Made by a program: the position numbers and the translations under genes | The notes under the pieces: model-generated | Database searches by the model: none | What the model was told of the DNA's origin: nothing | The model's input: only the letters and a program-made list of their open reading frames with translations | Origin: CAZKMM01 sp964553915 | GTDB taxonomy: Bacteria; RBG-13-61-14; DRUE01 | Length of the DNA: 41,997 nt | NCBI GenBank assembly: GCA_964553915.1 | Contig: CAZKMM010000005.1 | Location: forward strand, 1 to 41,997 | Direction: 5' to 3' | Part shown: positions 9,733 through 17,294 of the stretch, piece after piece | How the letters are laid out: every line of letters starts with the position of its first letter | Position numbering within the stretch: the first letter of the stretch is position 1

Positions 9733-10543
9733 AAATTTTCCTGCCTGGCTGATATTTATCTTAATCTTCCCGGGCGCCTGCAATCTCTCCACCAGCAGAG
9801 AACTTTTTTCCAAAGCCAGAAAACTCTATGACCAGGGAGCATACCTAGAAGCAATCAGAAATTGGGAAATGATTCTCAGTCAGGCTCCTCAAAGCAAATG
9901 GGCTGATGATGCTCTGCACTGGATCGGAATTACCTATTATATAGAGCTAAATCTACCAGAACGAGCGGTGGATACCTTTTCCCGGCTGGTAAAGAACTAT
10001 CCTGACTCCCAATATGCTCCTCAAGACCAGGCTTTGGTTGCTGAGATTTTAAGGGCACGGGGAGAATATGCTCGGGCACTGGTGGAGTATTATCGGTATT
10101 TAAAGCTCTTTCCAGACCATCCTCGCACACCTCAGATCTGGTATCAGCTGATTACCTGTTTATTTGAAATTGGCGAATATCAAACAATGCGCACTCAGGC
10201 AGATAATTTTTTGAAAAAACATCCGAACAGCCCATTTGCTGACGATTGTATATTCTGGATAGGAGAAAGCTATTTTCTTCAGGGGAAATTTGACCAGGCA
10301 AAACAATATTTTCAAAGCTATTTAGAAAAGTATCCGCAGGGGGATTTTTACCTGAATTCAGGAATAAATCTTGCTCGCTGTTATGAAGAAGAAGGAGAGC
10401 TGGAAAAGGCAATTGAGCATTATCTTCAGCTTCTAAGTCGCTTTCCTTCCAATCAGGTATTAAATGTCCGGCTAGAAGCAGTTGAAAAAAGGTATCAGAA
10501 AAAATACGGAAAAAAATACCGAAGAACCACTCCTGAAAAATAG
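9722..10543 (+). CDS. TPR lipoprotein of the BamD/YbgF type
   Basis: A 273-residue protein with a short basic N-terminus, a hydrophobic segment, and a probable lipobox FPGAC with lipid-accepting Cys20. About five tetratricopeptide repeats follow (residues 28-255), each with the pattern of a helix pair ending in P-x-S/D. Examples are YDQGAYLEAIRNWEMIL and LQGKFDQAKQYFQSYL. A Lys/Arg-rich tail closes the protein. BamD (outer-membrane protein assembly) and CpoB/YbgF (coordination of envelope constriction) share this layout. I cannot tell which is meant, and no bam or tol gene is nearby. It starts inside the gyrA end, so translation is coupled. It appears to end the operon. Confidence 0.8.
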   Translation: MRIKNFPAWLIFILIFPGACNLSTSRELFSKARKLYDQGAYLEAIRNWEMILSQAPQSKWADDALHWIGITYYIELNLPERAVDTFSRLVKNYPDSQYAPQDQALVAEILRARGEYARALVEYYRYLKLFPDHPRTPQIWYQLITCLFEIGEYQTMRTQADNFLKKHPNSPFADDCIFWIGESYFLQGKFDQAKQYFQSYLEKYPQGDFYLNSGINLARCYEEEGELEKAIEHYLQLLSRFPSNQVLNVRLEAVEKRYQKKYGKKYRRTTPEK

Positions 10544-10547
10544 AAAT

Positions 10548-10576
10548 TTGACAAATCTAAATTTTGGTGTTAACTA
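10548..10576 (+). promoter_or_regulatory. Possible promoter of the polyamine operon
   Basis: A perfect TTGACA (10548-10553) lies in the 101-base gap before the arginine decarboxylase. At 17 bases the -10 candidate is only TAACTA (10571-10576), a poor match. The position makes sense but the -10 is weak. Confidence 0.35.
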
Positions 10577-10644
10577 ATCTCAATTTAAAATAAAGGCTCT
10601 TCTTAAAAAAGTTTTAACTATAGCCAGGGAGGAGGTTATGAAAG

Positions 10645-11196
10645 TTGGTTCCGAAGAAAGCCTTTTTTACCAAGGGGGTGGGGGTTCATAAAGACAAGTT
10701 GCAGAGCTTTGAGCTGGCGCTACGCTCCGCAGGAATCGCCAAATGTAATCTGGTTAATGTCTCCAGCATTCTCCCGCCCGGCTGTAAAATCATCCCCCGA
10801 GAAGAAGGAATAAAACTCCTTAAACCCGGTCAGATTGTCTATTGCGTGCTTGCCCGAAATTCTACCAATGAACCTAACCGATTGGTAGGGGCTGCAATCG
10901 GGGTGGCAATTCCCAAGGATGGAAACAGCTATGGCTATATCTCTGAGCATACCTCTTTTGGACAAACCAAAAAGGATGCTGGTGATTATGCAGAAGACCT
11001 TGCTGCAACAATGCTTGCCAGCACTTTGGGAATTCCCTTTGACCCGGACGCGGCTTGGGATGAACGCAAACAAATTTACCGGATGCGAGGGCGACAGATT
11101 ATCAGCTATAATACTACCCAGACCGCAAGGGGAGATAAAAACGGGAAATGGACCACTGTAATCGCAGCCGCGGTGTTTATTCCTGAGGAAGAATAA
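10645..11196 (+). CDS. pdaD: Pyruvoyl-dependent arginine decarboxylase
   Basis: Converts arginine to agmatine, the first step of polyamine synthesis by this route. The 183-residue proenzyme opens VPKKAFFTKGVGVHK and carries the self-cleavage site NVSSILPPG with Ser40-Ser41. Ser41 should become the pyruvoyl cofactor. The start is TTG at 10645, set 9 bases after a strong GGAGG (10631-10635). A nearby ATG at 10638 is out of frame, too close to the ribosome site, and reads only 17 codons. The enzyme is commonest in archaea and scattered in bacteria. It heads an operon with a DHS-like enzyme and agmatinase, which fixes the pathway. Confidence in the family is high. Confidence 0.93.
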   Translation: MVPKKAFFTKGVGVHKDKLQSFELALRSAGIAKCNLVNVSSILPPGCKIIPREEGIKLLKPGQIVYCVLARNSTNEPNRLVGAAIGVAIPKDGNSYGYISEHTSFGQTKKDAGDYAEDLAATMLASTLGIPFDPDAAWDERKQIYRMRGRQIISYNTTQTARGDKNGKWTTVIAAAVFIPEEE

Positions 11197-11258
11197 CACA
11201 TCAAAAGACTATTAAATTTCTTTCAATATCTTTCAGAAAATTAAAGAGGGACTTAAAA

Positions 11259-12386
11259 ATGGGCAGTGAAGAAAGAAAAAAATGGCTAAAAATTCCCATT
11301 CCAGCCAAATATGGAAATGAACCCATCCCTACCCCAACCATTTCTCCTCTCGGATTAAGTTCAAAAGCCACCATTAAGGAGTTGGTAGAAATTTTTTCCA
11401 GGAGCAATTCTTTTCAGGCAGGCAGGTTAGCACAAGCCTGTCGGATTTATCAGAAGATGCTGGAAGAAGATGCCGGAATAGCTTTAACCCTGGCAGGAGC
11501 TATGACCCCAACCGGAATGGGCGGACTTATTGCCCAGATGATAGAGTTCGGGGCAATTGACTGGATTATCTCCACCGGCGCCAATGTTTTTCACGACCTT
11601 CATTTCGCTCTGGGTCTTCCAGTTCACCAGGGGAATTTTAAGGTGGATGACCGCGTCCTAAAAGAAAAAAATATAGACCGAATTTATGATATCTTCCTGG
11701 GAGAGGAAGTTATTACCAGAACTGACTGCTGGATTTTAGAAGCTATCAAACCCTTACGGGGAGGGAAATTAAGCACCGCTCAGCTTCACTATCATCTGGG
11801 TAAATGCTTACTGGAAGACGGCTTTGAGCCTCAAAACAGCTTTGTTGCCAGTGCGGCAAAATATCAGGTGCCGATTTATACCAGCTCTCCGGGAGACAGT
11901 GAAATCGGGTTGGATCTTGCCTATGCCCGATTGATAGATTTTGAGATTGAGCTCGCCCCAATTCAGGATGTGATAGAAACCACCGCCATTGTCAATGGAT
12001 TGGAAAAGAATGGGGTAATTATTGTGGGAGGAGGCTCGCCCAAAAATTTTTACCTTCAAACTCAACCAATGCTTAAAGCCGGACTCGGAATTGAAAAAAG
12101 AGGGCATGATTATGACATCCAGATTACCGTGGACTCTCCTCATTGGGGGGGATTAAGTGGAGCCACCCCGGAAGAAGCGGTCAGCTGGGGAAAAATTAAG
12201 CCCGAGCAGTTGAATAACAGTGTCGTGGTTTATTCTGATGCAACTCTGGCTTTACCTATTATTTTTGGTTATGTTCTTCAGACCTGCTCCCCACGCCCTC
12301 ATAAAAAACTTTATTCCCAAATTCCTGAGCTGGTAAAAAGATTAAAAAAGGAAATGAAAAAATTTGAGCTGATGCCCGAATTATGA
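11259..12386 (+). CDS. Deoxyhypusine-synthase-like enzyme, probably homospermidine synthase-type
   Basis: A 375-residue member of the deoxyhypusine synthase family. The NAD-binding and active-site signatures are present, including STGANVFHDLH (about residues 105-115), VGGGSPKNF (256-264) and GATPEEAVSWGKI (301-313). Lys312 lies where the human enzyme has its imine-forming Lys329, so the catalytic chemistry should be intact. Bacteria lack the eIF5A substrate, and none is seen here. Bacterial relatives are thought to move the aminobutyl group of spermidine to a small amine, making homospermidine or a similar polyamine. Its place between arginine decarboxylase and agmatinase supports a polyamine role; the exact product is inferred. 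GAGGG precedes the ATG, and the stop overlaps the next start as ATGA. Confidence 0.88.
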   Translation: MGSEERKKWLKIPIPAKYGNEPIPTPTISPLGLSSKATIKELVEIFSRSNSFQAGRLAQACRIYQKMLEEDAGIALTLAGAMTPTGMGGLIAQMIEFGAIDWIISTGANVFHDLHFALGLPVHQGNFKVDDRVLKEKNIDRIYDIFLGEEVITRTDCWILEAIKPLRGGKLSTAQLHYHLGKCLLEDGFEPQNSFVASAAKYQVPIYTSSPGDSEIGLDLAYARLIDFEIELAPIQDVIETTAIVNGLEKNGVIIVGGGSPKNFYLQTQPMLKAGLGIEKRGHDYDIQITVDSPHWGGLSGATPEEAVSWGKIKPEQLNNSVVVYSDATLALPIIFGYVLQTCSPRPHKKLYSQIPELVKRLKKEMKKFELMPEL

Positions 12387-13282
12387 AGAAAAGCTTCTGG
12401 AAAGGAACTTTTTTTGACCTTGACCCCGGCGAAAGTGATTTTCAAACCGCTCAGGTAGTAATTATCCCTGCTGGTTATGAAGGAACCGTCAGCTACCGAA
12501 AAGGCACAGCCAAAGCTCCTTATGCCATTTTTCAGGCGAGCCAGCAGGTAGAACTTTATGAGCCGGAGCTGGGGCTTGAGCCCTGCCAGAGCGGAATCGC
12601 AACTCATTCCCCGCTGGAGCTGGAGGCTCTAAAAGTAAATCAAGCAATTGTGGAGGTTGAAAAAGCAATAGAAAAGGTGTTGCAGGCAGGGAAAAAACCG
12701 GTTTTGCTTGGGGGAGAACATTCTCTTTCTCTGGGTGTTATCAAGGCTTTGAAAAGATTTTTTCCGGAATTTTCCCTTCTGGTGCTGGATGCTCACGCTG
12801 ATTTAAGAGATAGCTATTTAGGAGAAAAATTCTCTCACGCCTGCGTAATGAGAAGAATTCTGGAGCAAGGGGTAAAGCCGGTATGGGTTGGGGTCAGAAG
12901 TCTTTCAAAACAAGAAGCCCAATTAATTAAAGAAAAAAATCTGGAGGTATATTTTGCCCATCAGCTTTCCCCGGGCTCTGGCTGGGAAATAAAAATAGCA
13001 AAAACCCTGGGGGAAATTTTTTATTTAAGCCTGGATTTAGATGTATTTGACCCTTCCCAGGTGCCGGGAGTGGGCACCCCGGAACCAGCGGGAATGTTCT
13101 ATTCTCAGGTGCTTTCCCTGCTCAAAGCCCTGGCAAAGGAAGGAAAAAATCTTATTGGATTTGACCTGGTGGAACTGGCTCCTATTGAAGGAGAAGTGGT
13201 CTCAGAATTCACCACCGCTCGGCTCCTCTATCAAATAATTGGCTGGTTTTGGAGCAGAGCTCTTTTCAAAAAGAGTTTATAA
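12383..13282 (+). CDS. speB: Agmatinase (ureohydrolase family)
   Basis: Hydrolyses agmatine to putrescine and urea. The 299-residue protein has all ureohydrolase metal motifs: GGEHS (110-114, His113), DAHADLRD (136-143, Asp136, His138, Asp140) and SLDLDVFDP (216-224, Asp218, Asp220). These ligate the two manganese ions. The substrate cannot be read from these motifs alone, since arginase and formiminoglutamase share them. The upstream arginine decarboxylase makes agmatine by far the best guess. The start overlaps the DHS-like stop (ATGA), and the operon ends here. Confidence 0.93.
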   Translation: MKKSFWKGTFFDLDPGESDFQTAQVVIIPAGYEGTVSYRKGTAKAPYAIFQASQQVELYEPELGLEPCQSGIATHSPLELEALKVNQAIVEVEKAIEKVLQAGKKPVLLGGEHSLSLGVIKALKRFFPEFSLLVLDAHADLRDSYLGEKFSHACVMRRILEQGVKPVWVGVRSLSKQEAQLIKEKNLEVYFAHQLSPGSGWEIKIAKTLGEIFYLSLDLDVFDPSQVPGVGTPEPAGMFYSQVLSLLKALAKEGKNLIGFDLVELAPIEGEVVSEFTTARLLYQIIGWFWSRALFKKSL

Positions 13283-13311
13283 TTGACAATTACTTTTATC
13301 TATAATTAAAT
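13283..13311 (+). promoter_or_regulatory. Promoter predicting a leaderless mRNA for the cNMP-binding gene
   Basis: TTGACA (13283-13288), a 17-base spacer, TTAAAT (13306-13311), then only 7 bases to the ATG at 13319. The expected start of transcription is 13318-13319, at the start codon itself. No Shine-Dalgarno sequence precedes the ATG. Confidence 0.65.
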
Positions 13312-13318
13312 AATTATT

Positions 13319-13801
13319 ATGCAGGTAATTGAAATTTTACGAAAGATTAAACTCTTTTCTGAGCTGAATAATTCAGAATTGCTCAAATTAAGCAGAATCT
13401 GTCAGAAAGTTAATTTTAAAAAGGGGGACATCATATTTGAAGCTAGGGAGCCCGGGGATGCTCTTTTTGTGATTTACGAGGGCGAGGTAGAGGTGGTCAA
13501 ACCAGGGGAAAAAGAGGAACCGGAACAAATACTGACAGAACTTGGTCCGGGAGAGATATTTGGGGAAATGGCATTGATAGAAGAACTGCCCAGAAGTGCC
13601 ACAGTTCGGGCAAAAGAAGATGCCCGTCTGCTCAGAATTCCCAGAGAATATTTTTTCCGGCTTCTTCAGCAGGAACCGGGCATTGCTCTTAAAATTTATA
13701 AGGCAATCAGTTTAGTTCTAGCCCATAGGTTAAGAGAGACTTCTGAGCGATTGGCGATTGCGAACCGAATTATCCAAACCGCTAGTGAGACGAGAGCTTA
13801 G
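13319..13801 (+). CDS. Cyclic-nucleotide-binding domain protein (stand-alone)
   Basis: A 160-residue protein made almost entirely of one cyclic-nucleotide-binding beta-roll (about residues 8-130). The phosphate-binding cassette reads GEIFGEMALIEELPRSATV, keeping the Glu and Arg that hold the sugar and phosphate of cAMP or cGMP. It has no DNA-binding helix-turn-helix and no enzymatic domain, so it is not a Crp regulator but a sensor or adaptor. It is first in a three-gene unit, 11 bases before the Hsp70-like gene, which has its own strong AGGAGG. The ligand and partner are unknown. A structural Popeye/CNB-like role without ligand cannot be excluded. Confidence 0.85.
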   Translation: MQVIEILRKIKLFSELNNSELLKLSRICQKVNFKKGDIIFEAREPGDALFVIYEGEVEVVKPGEKEEPEQILTELGPGEIFGEMALIEELPRSATVRAKEDARLLRIPREYFFRLLQQEPGIALKIYKAISLVLAHRLRETSERLAIANRIIQTASETRA

Positions 13802-13812
13802 AGGAGGAACTG

Positions 13813-15051
13813 ATGCCACGACTGGTTGGAATTGATTTCGGCACCACTAATTGCTGTATGGCATTTCTTGACCAGGGCAAACCCCGGGTCATTTTAGATA
13901 AAGAACGGTATAAATTAATCCCCAGTTGTGTTTATTTTTATAAAAGGAACGAAGACATTCGGCTTCTGGTGGGAAGAGCAGCAAAAAGTAAATTTGTAGA
14001 AAACCCTTTCTGCACAATTCATTCCATCAAAAGATTTTTAGGGAAAAGTTTTGAATTGGAGGAGGTTCAACAGGCACAGGAAAGGTATTTCTACATCATT
14101 GATAAAGACGAAAAAGCTGAAAGCCACCAGCCCAATATTTTAATACGCATCCATGAATTTGACCTTGCGGTTTCCCCGGTTGAAATTGCCACTTATATTT
14201 TCCGTTATCTCAAACAGGTAGCAGAAACCTTTTTGAAAGAACCGATTGAAGAAGTGGTGATTACAATGCCCACCAGTTACCAGACTCGCTATGCTCAGGC
14301 AATTCGCCAGGTAGCGGAGCGTTCCGGGTTGAATATTGTGGGAATGCTGGATGAACCAATGGCAACCGCTTATGCCTTTGGTTATGTAAACCGGGGAGAC
14401 CATACCATTGCGGTATATGACCTTGGAGGTGGAACCTTTGATTTTGCTATCCTTCGCCGGGTGCCTGGTGGATATGAAGAAATCGCAACTATGGGCGACC
14501 CCTGGTTAGGTGGGGATGATTTTGATTATACCATTATGCAATATTTGATTCGGGAATTCAAAAACTCAACCCGAAACCGAAAATTTGCTGATGGAAAACT
14601 GTATAAAGACGGGATCACCATCACTAACAAAGATGTTCTTCGGGCAATCAAAAGCGAGGCAGAAAAAGCTAAAATTGCTCTCAGCGAAACCGAGACCACT
14701 TTAATCCACGTCTCCAAAGTTATCCCGGAAATTGACCCGAATGTGGATTTAAATGTTAAACTCAGCCGGGACCTTCTGGAATATATTGTTTCTGACCTGG
14801 TGGAAAAAACCATCACCATTGCTCTGGACTGTCTGGAAAATGCCCAAACTCTGGTTCCTAACCTCAAGCTAGATGCTTTGCTTTTGGTCGGGGGACAGAG
14901 CAGGATGCCCAAAATTAAGCAGAGACTTAGAGAAGTCTTCGGAGACATCATTTATGACCAGATTCTGCCTGAGGAAGCGGTAGCGATTGGAGCTGCTATC
15001 TATGGCAATGTCCAGAAAGCACTTCAAAAGAAAAAAGCCCAGCAATCTTAA
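13813..15051 (+). CDS. Hsp70-family ATPase domain without a substrate-binding domain
   Basis: A 412-residue DnaK-like protein. It has phosphate-1 motif GIDFGTTN (6-13), phosphate-2 motif DLGGGTFDFAIL (203-214) and adenosine motif LLVGGQSRMPKI (near 357-368), so it should bind and hydrolyse ATP. It ends at the close of the nucleotide-binding domain with a short Lys/Gln tail. The roughly 230-residue peptide-binding domain and lid of DnaK are absent, and the next gene is in a separate frame rather than a broken remainder. It is therefore an Hsp70-like ATPase in its own right, not a general chaperone. No dnaJ or grpE is nearby. The start has AGGAGG at ideal spacing. The neighbours suggest a complex with the cNMP-binding and MXAN_5187-like proteins (inference). 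Confidence 0.88.
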   Translation: MPRLVGIDFGTTNCCMAFLDQGKPRVILDKERYKLIPSCVYFYKRNEDIRLLVGRAAKSKFVENPFCTIHSIKRFLGKSFELEEVQQAQERYFYIIDKDEKAESHQPNILIRIHEFDLAVSPVEIATYIFRYLKQVAETFLKEPIEEVVITMPTSYQTRYAQAIRQVAERSGLNIVGMLDEPMATAYAFGYVNRGDHTIAVYDLGGGTFDFAILRRVPGGYEEIATMGDPWLGGDDFDYTIMQYLIREFKNSTRNRKFADGKLYKDGITITNKDVLRAIKSEAEKAKIALSETETTLIHVSKVIPEIDPNVDLNVKLSRDLLEYIVSDLVEKTITIALDCLENAQTLVPNLKLDALLLVGGQSRMPKIKQRLREVFGDIIYDQILPEEAVAIGAAIYGNVQKALQKKKAQQS

Positions 15052-15054
15052 AAA

Positions 15055-15621
15055 ATGGAAACCATCACCGAAGAAACCTTAGAAAAACTGGAACACGATA
15101 TTGATACTCTGCGAGTGCAATTTGAGCAATATTTTCTTGGAGCAAGAAAAACTGCTCCGGAAAATGAACGCACCTCACTTCAATACCGAATCCGCCGACT
15201 ATCCAATATCCACATTACCAACTATGCTTTGAGATTCAAATTCCAGCAACTGGTGGCAAAATTCAATGCTTATAACCAATACTGGAACCGGATGATGCAA
15301 AAGCTGGAAAGCGGAATGCTCTCCCGGGACCAGCTTAAAACCGTGCTTTCTACTGGACCGGTTGTGCCGGGGCAAAAGAAACCAAAAGAAAAAACCAAAG
15401 AAGAAGATTTAAAGCCAGAAAAATTTGAGCAAATTTATCAACAACTGGTCTCGGAAAGAAAAAAACTCAACCAGCCAGCTAATATCAACCGAGAAAAATT
15501 AGAGCAAACCTTAAAAAAACAAATAAAAACTCTTAAAGAGAAATACAAAAATAAAAAACTGGAAATTGATGTGGTGGTAGAAGGCGGGCAGGCAAAACTC
15601 AAGGCGAGGGTAAAGAAGTAA
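15055..15621 (+). CDS. Small helical protein resembling the MXAN_5187 C-terminal domain
   Basis: A 188-residue protein. Residues 8-85 have a recognisable pattern: an acidic helix, then QFEQYFLGARKTAPENER, then NYALRFKFQQLVAKFNAYN and YWNRMMQKLESG. This matches what I recall of the MXAN_5187 C-terminal domain of myxobacteria, whose function is unknown. The middle is a Lys/Glu-rich linker. The C-terminal part (about 125-188) is a charged helical segment ending in a short beta-like stretch (LEIDVVVEGGQAKLKARV). It starts 3 bases after the Hsp70-like stop with no ribosome site of its own, so it depends on coupling. Its last 23 bases overlap the end of the convergent glycosyltransferase gene. The family call is from memory of the motif. 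Confidence 0.7.
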   Translation: METITEETLEKLEHDIDTLRVQFEQYFLGARKTAPENERTSLQYRIRRLSNIHITNYALRFKFQQLVAKFNAYNQYWNRMMQKLESGMLSRDQLKTVLSTGPVVPGQKKPKEKTKEEDLKPEKFEQIYQQLVSERKKLNQPANINREKLEQTLKKQIKTLKEKYKNKKLEIDVVVEGGQAKLKARVKK

Positions 15622-17212
15622 GCTGATAAAGCCCTATGGAAATATGCCTCAGGTCCGGAAAAGCATATTGATAAATTTTTGCCCAGAATAATCGCTTCTG
15701 CCAGCGTCTGGTCAAATGATAGCCCGAATTCGGCTCCTGCAAATAGATAAATCCTTCAAAGCTGGGATTTCTTGCCTCCGGATTGTTTAAAAAGGCAAAA
15801 TAGTAAAATTCCTGAAGGAGTAGATTTTTCGGGCGGGTTTGTTTGAGCCAATCCGGGCGAAGAAAAAACTGCGGGTAAAATTTATAGCGGAGCAAATAAT
15901 CTGATTCCCGGAGCGGACGATAGGGGAAAAATATCACGAGCTCTTCTTTTTTTGGCAAATGACGAGCAAGCCATTCAAAACTCTCTTTTACTATTTTGCT
16001 CTCTGCCTGATTCAGCTCCCGAGCAAGATTGAAATTGAAGAAAACCGAAATAAAAATCAATAATATCCCAATCATTTCGGTCCATCGGGCTTTCAGAGAA
16101 AGCCATTTAAAAAATCCCCCCACCCCCAAAGCAAGAAAAATTACCAGAGGTAAATAATAATGCGGGTATCCCTGCCGGCTGAATATCATCCAGCTCAAAA
16201 AATAAAAAAGAGGATAGGAAATAAAAAGATAAAATTCCTGGCGAGAGAACTGCCTGAAAAGAAAAATTATTCCCAAAAGTCCCATAATAAATCCCAAAAT
16301 CCCCATAGCCAGAGGGAGGGTGCAAAGGAACTGAAAGAAAAAAGGAGAATGATGCCAGAGCTGAGAGGAGGCTTGAAGAATATTCTGAGCCCCTCTCATC
16401 AAAGCCAACTCTAATTTCATCCCCTCTATTGCCCGAGAAACCTGAAAAGTCTGGAAAGGATTGGTAAGCACAAATATTCCCAGAGCAAGAAACATCCCGA
16501 TAATTAAATTCTTGTCTCCAAAAATTTTTATAAACTTTCTCTCCCCTCTTAACCGCAACCAATGAGCCGACAGAGGAAGAATCAAAGAGAAAAAATTGAG
16601 TTTAGCAGAAATGCAGAGTCCTGTGCCTAATCCTGACAGGAGGTAATATTTTCTTTCTCCTTTTTCCAGAATCCCAAAACTTGCCCAGAGAGTAAAAAGC
16701 AGGCAAAAAATCAGCAGGGTATCATTTTTTAAAAGGGAGCTACAAAAAAGCCAGCTTGGAGAAGAAATTATAACAAGTGCTCCGATTAAACTTACTTTTT
16801 TCCCTGCCCGGTTTTTAAAAATTTCAAAAAATAACCAGACCGATAAAAGCCCCAAAAATAGACTCAAACATCTTCCCAGTAAAACCGCTCCTGCTTCTGA
16901 GAGCCAGGGACGGGCAAGAAAAATTTTCAAGTCTTCAAGGGCTTTCAGATGAATCAAAGAATGAAAATTAAAAATTAAATAAACCAAATAATAACCGGGA
17001 AAAAGAAGTAAGTATAAAAGTCCAGGATATTTGAAAAAACTATAATTAGAAAAATCCCGAGCAAATGCCCGATAAAACGCCTGAACCACTACCATCTCAT
17101 CTTCCACAGCAAAATCCGGAAGAAGAGAAAACAGAGAAGGATAAATCACCCAAATTCCTAAAATTAAAATCAGCCCCAAAATTAAATAAGATATTTTATC
17201 TTTTGAATTCAT
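15599..17212 (-). CDS. Membrane glycosyltransferase, GT39/ArnT-like (PMT_2 family)
   Basis: A 537-residue polytopic protein with about 11-12 membrane segments. The N-terminal periplasmic loop after the first segment contains DFAVEDE, in the place where GT-C enzymes keep catalytic acidic residues. Such enzymes transfer a sugar from a polyprenyl-phosphate donor to lipid, protein or polysaccharide on the outer face of the inner membrane. A soluble C-terminal region (about 430-537) is rich in aromatic residues. It stands alone on the minus strand, converging on the MXAN_5187-like gene with a 23-base overlap and diverging from the DUF362 gene. The acceptor and donor are unknown; GT83 is an alternative family. 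Confidence 0.78.
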   Translation of the reverse strand: MNSKDKISYLILGLILILGIWVIYPSLFSLLPDFAVEDEMVVVQAFYRAFARDFSNYSFFKYPGLLYLLLFPGYYLVYLIFNFHSLIHLKALEDLKIFLARPWLSEAGAVLLGRCLSLFLGLLSVWLFFEIFKNRAGKKVSLIGALVIISSPSWLFCSSLLKNDTLLIFCLLFTLWASFGILEKGERKYYLLSGLGTGLCISAKLNFFSLILPLSAHWLRLRGERKFIKIFGDKNLIIGMFLALGIFVLTNPFQTFQVSRAIEGMKLELALMRGAQNILQASSQLWHHSPFFFQFLCTLPLAMGILGFIMGLLGIIFLFRQFSRQEFYLFISYPLFYFLSWMIFSRQGYPHYYLPLVIFLALGVGGFFKWLSLKARWTEMIGILLIFISVFFNFNLARELNQAESKIVKESFEWLARHLPKKEELVIFFPYRPLRESDYLLRYKFYPQFFLRPDWLKQTRPKNLLLQEFYYFAFLNNPEARNPSFEGFIYLQEPNSGYHLTRRWQKRLFWAKIYQYAFPDLRHISIGLYQLTSLPSP

Positions 17213-17218
17213 CCCTAA

Positions 17219-17247
17219 AGTTTAGCTTTGCTCATCTGCCAAGTCAA
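17219..17247 (-). promoter_or_regulatory. Promoter predicting a leaderless mRNA for the glycosyltransferase
   Basis: On the minus strand: TTGACT (17247-17242), a 17-base spacer, TAAACT (17224-17219), then 6 bases to the ATG at 17212. Transcription should start at or within a base of the start codon. The AGGG next to the ATG is too close to act as a ribosome site. Confidence 0.62.
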
Positions 17248-17257
17248 AATTTTTTAA

Positions 17258-17287
17258 TTGACATCTTTTTGCCTTTCCGGCTATATT
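17258..17287 (+). promoter_or_regulatory. Promoter predicting a leaderless mRNA for the DUF362 gene
   Basis: TTGACA (17258-17263), an 18-base spacer, TATATT (17282-17287), then 7 bases to the ATG at 17295. No Shine-Dalgarno sequence is present. Its -35 box lies only 10 bases from the -35 box of the divergent glycosyltransferase promoter, so the two polymerase sites must compete or be co-regulated. Confidence 0.65.
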
Positions 17288-17294
17288 AAATTAA

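Noticed and set aside
11259..12386. True deoxyhypusine synthase acting on a translation factor
   Set aside because: The surrounding genome is bacterial and no eIF5A-like gene is present. The operon context is small-molecule polyamine metabolism.
13813..15621. A frameshifted full-length DnaK split into two genes
   Set aside because: The downstream protein has none of the beta-sandwich or lid features of a DnaK substrate domain and has its own ATG and family resemblance.
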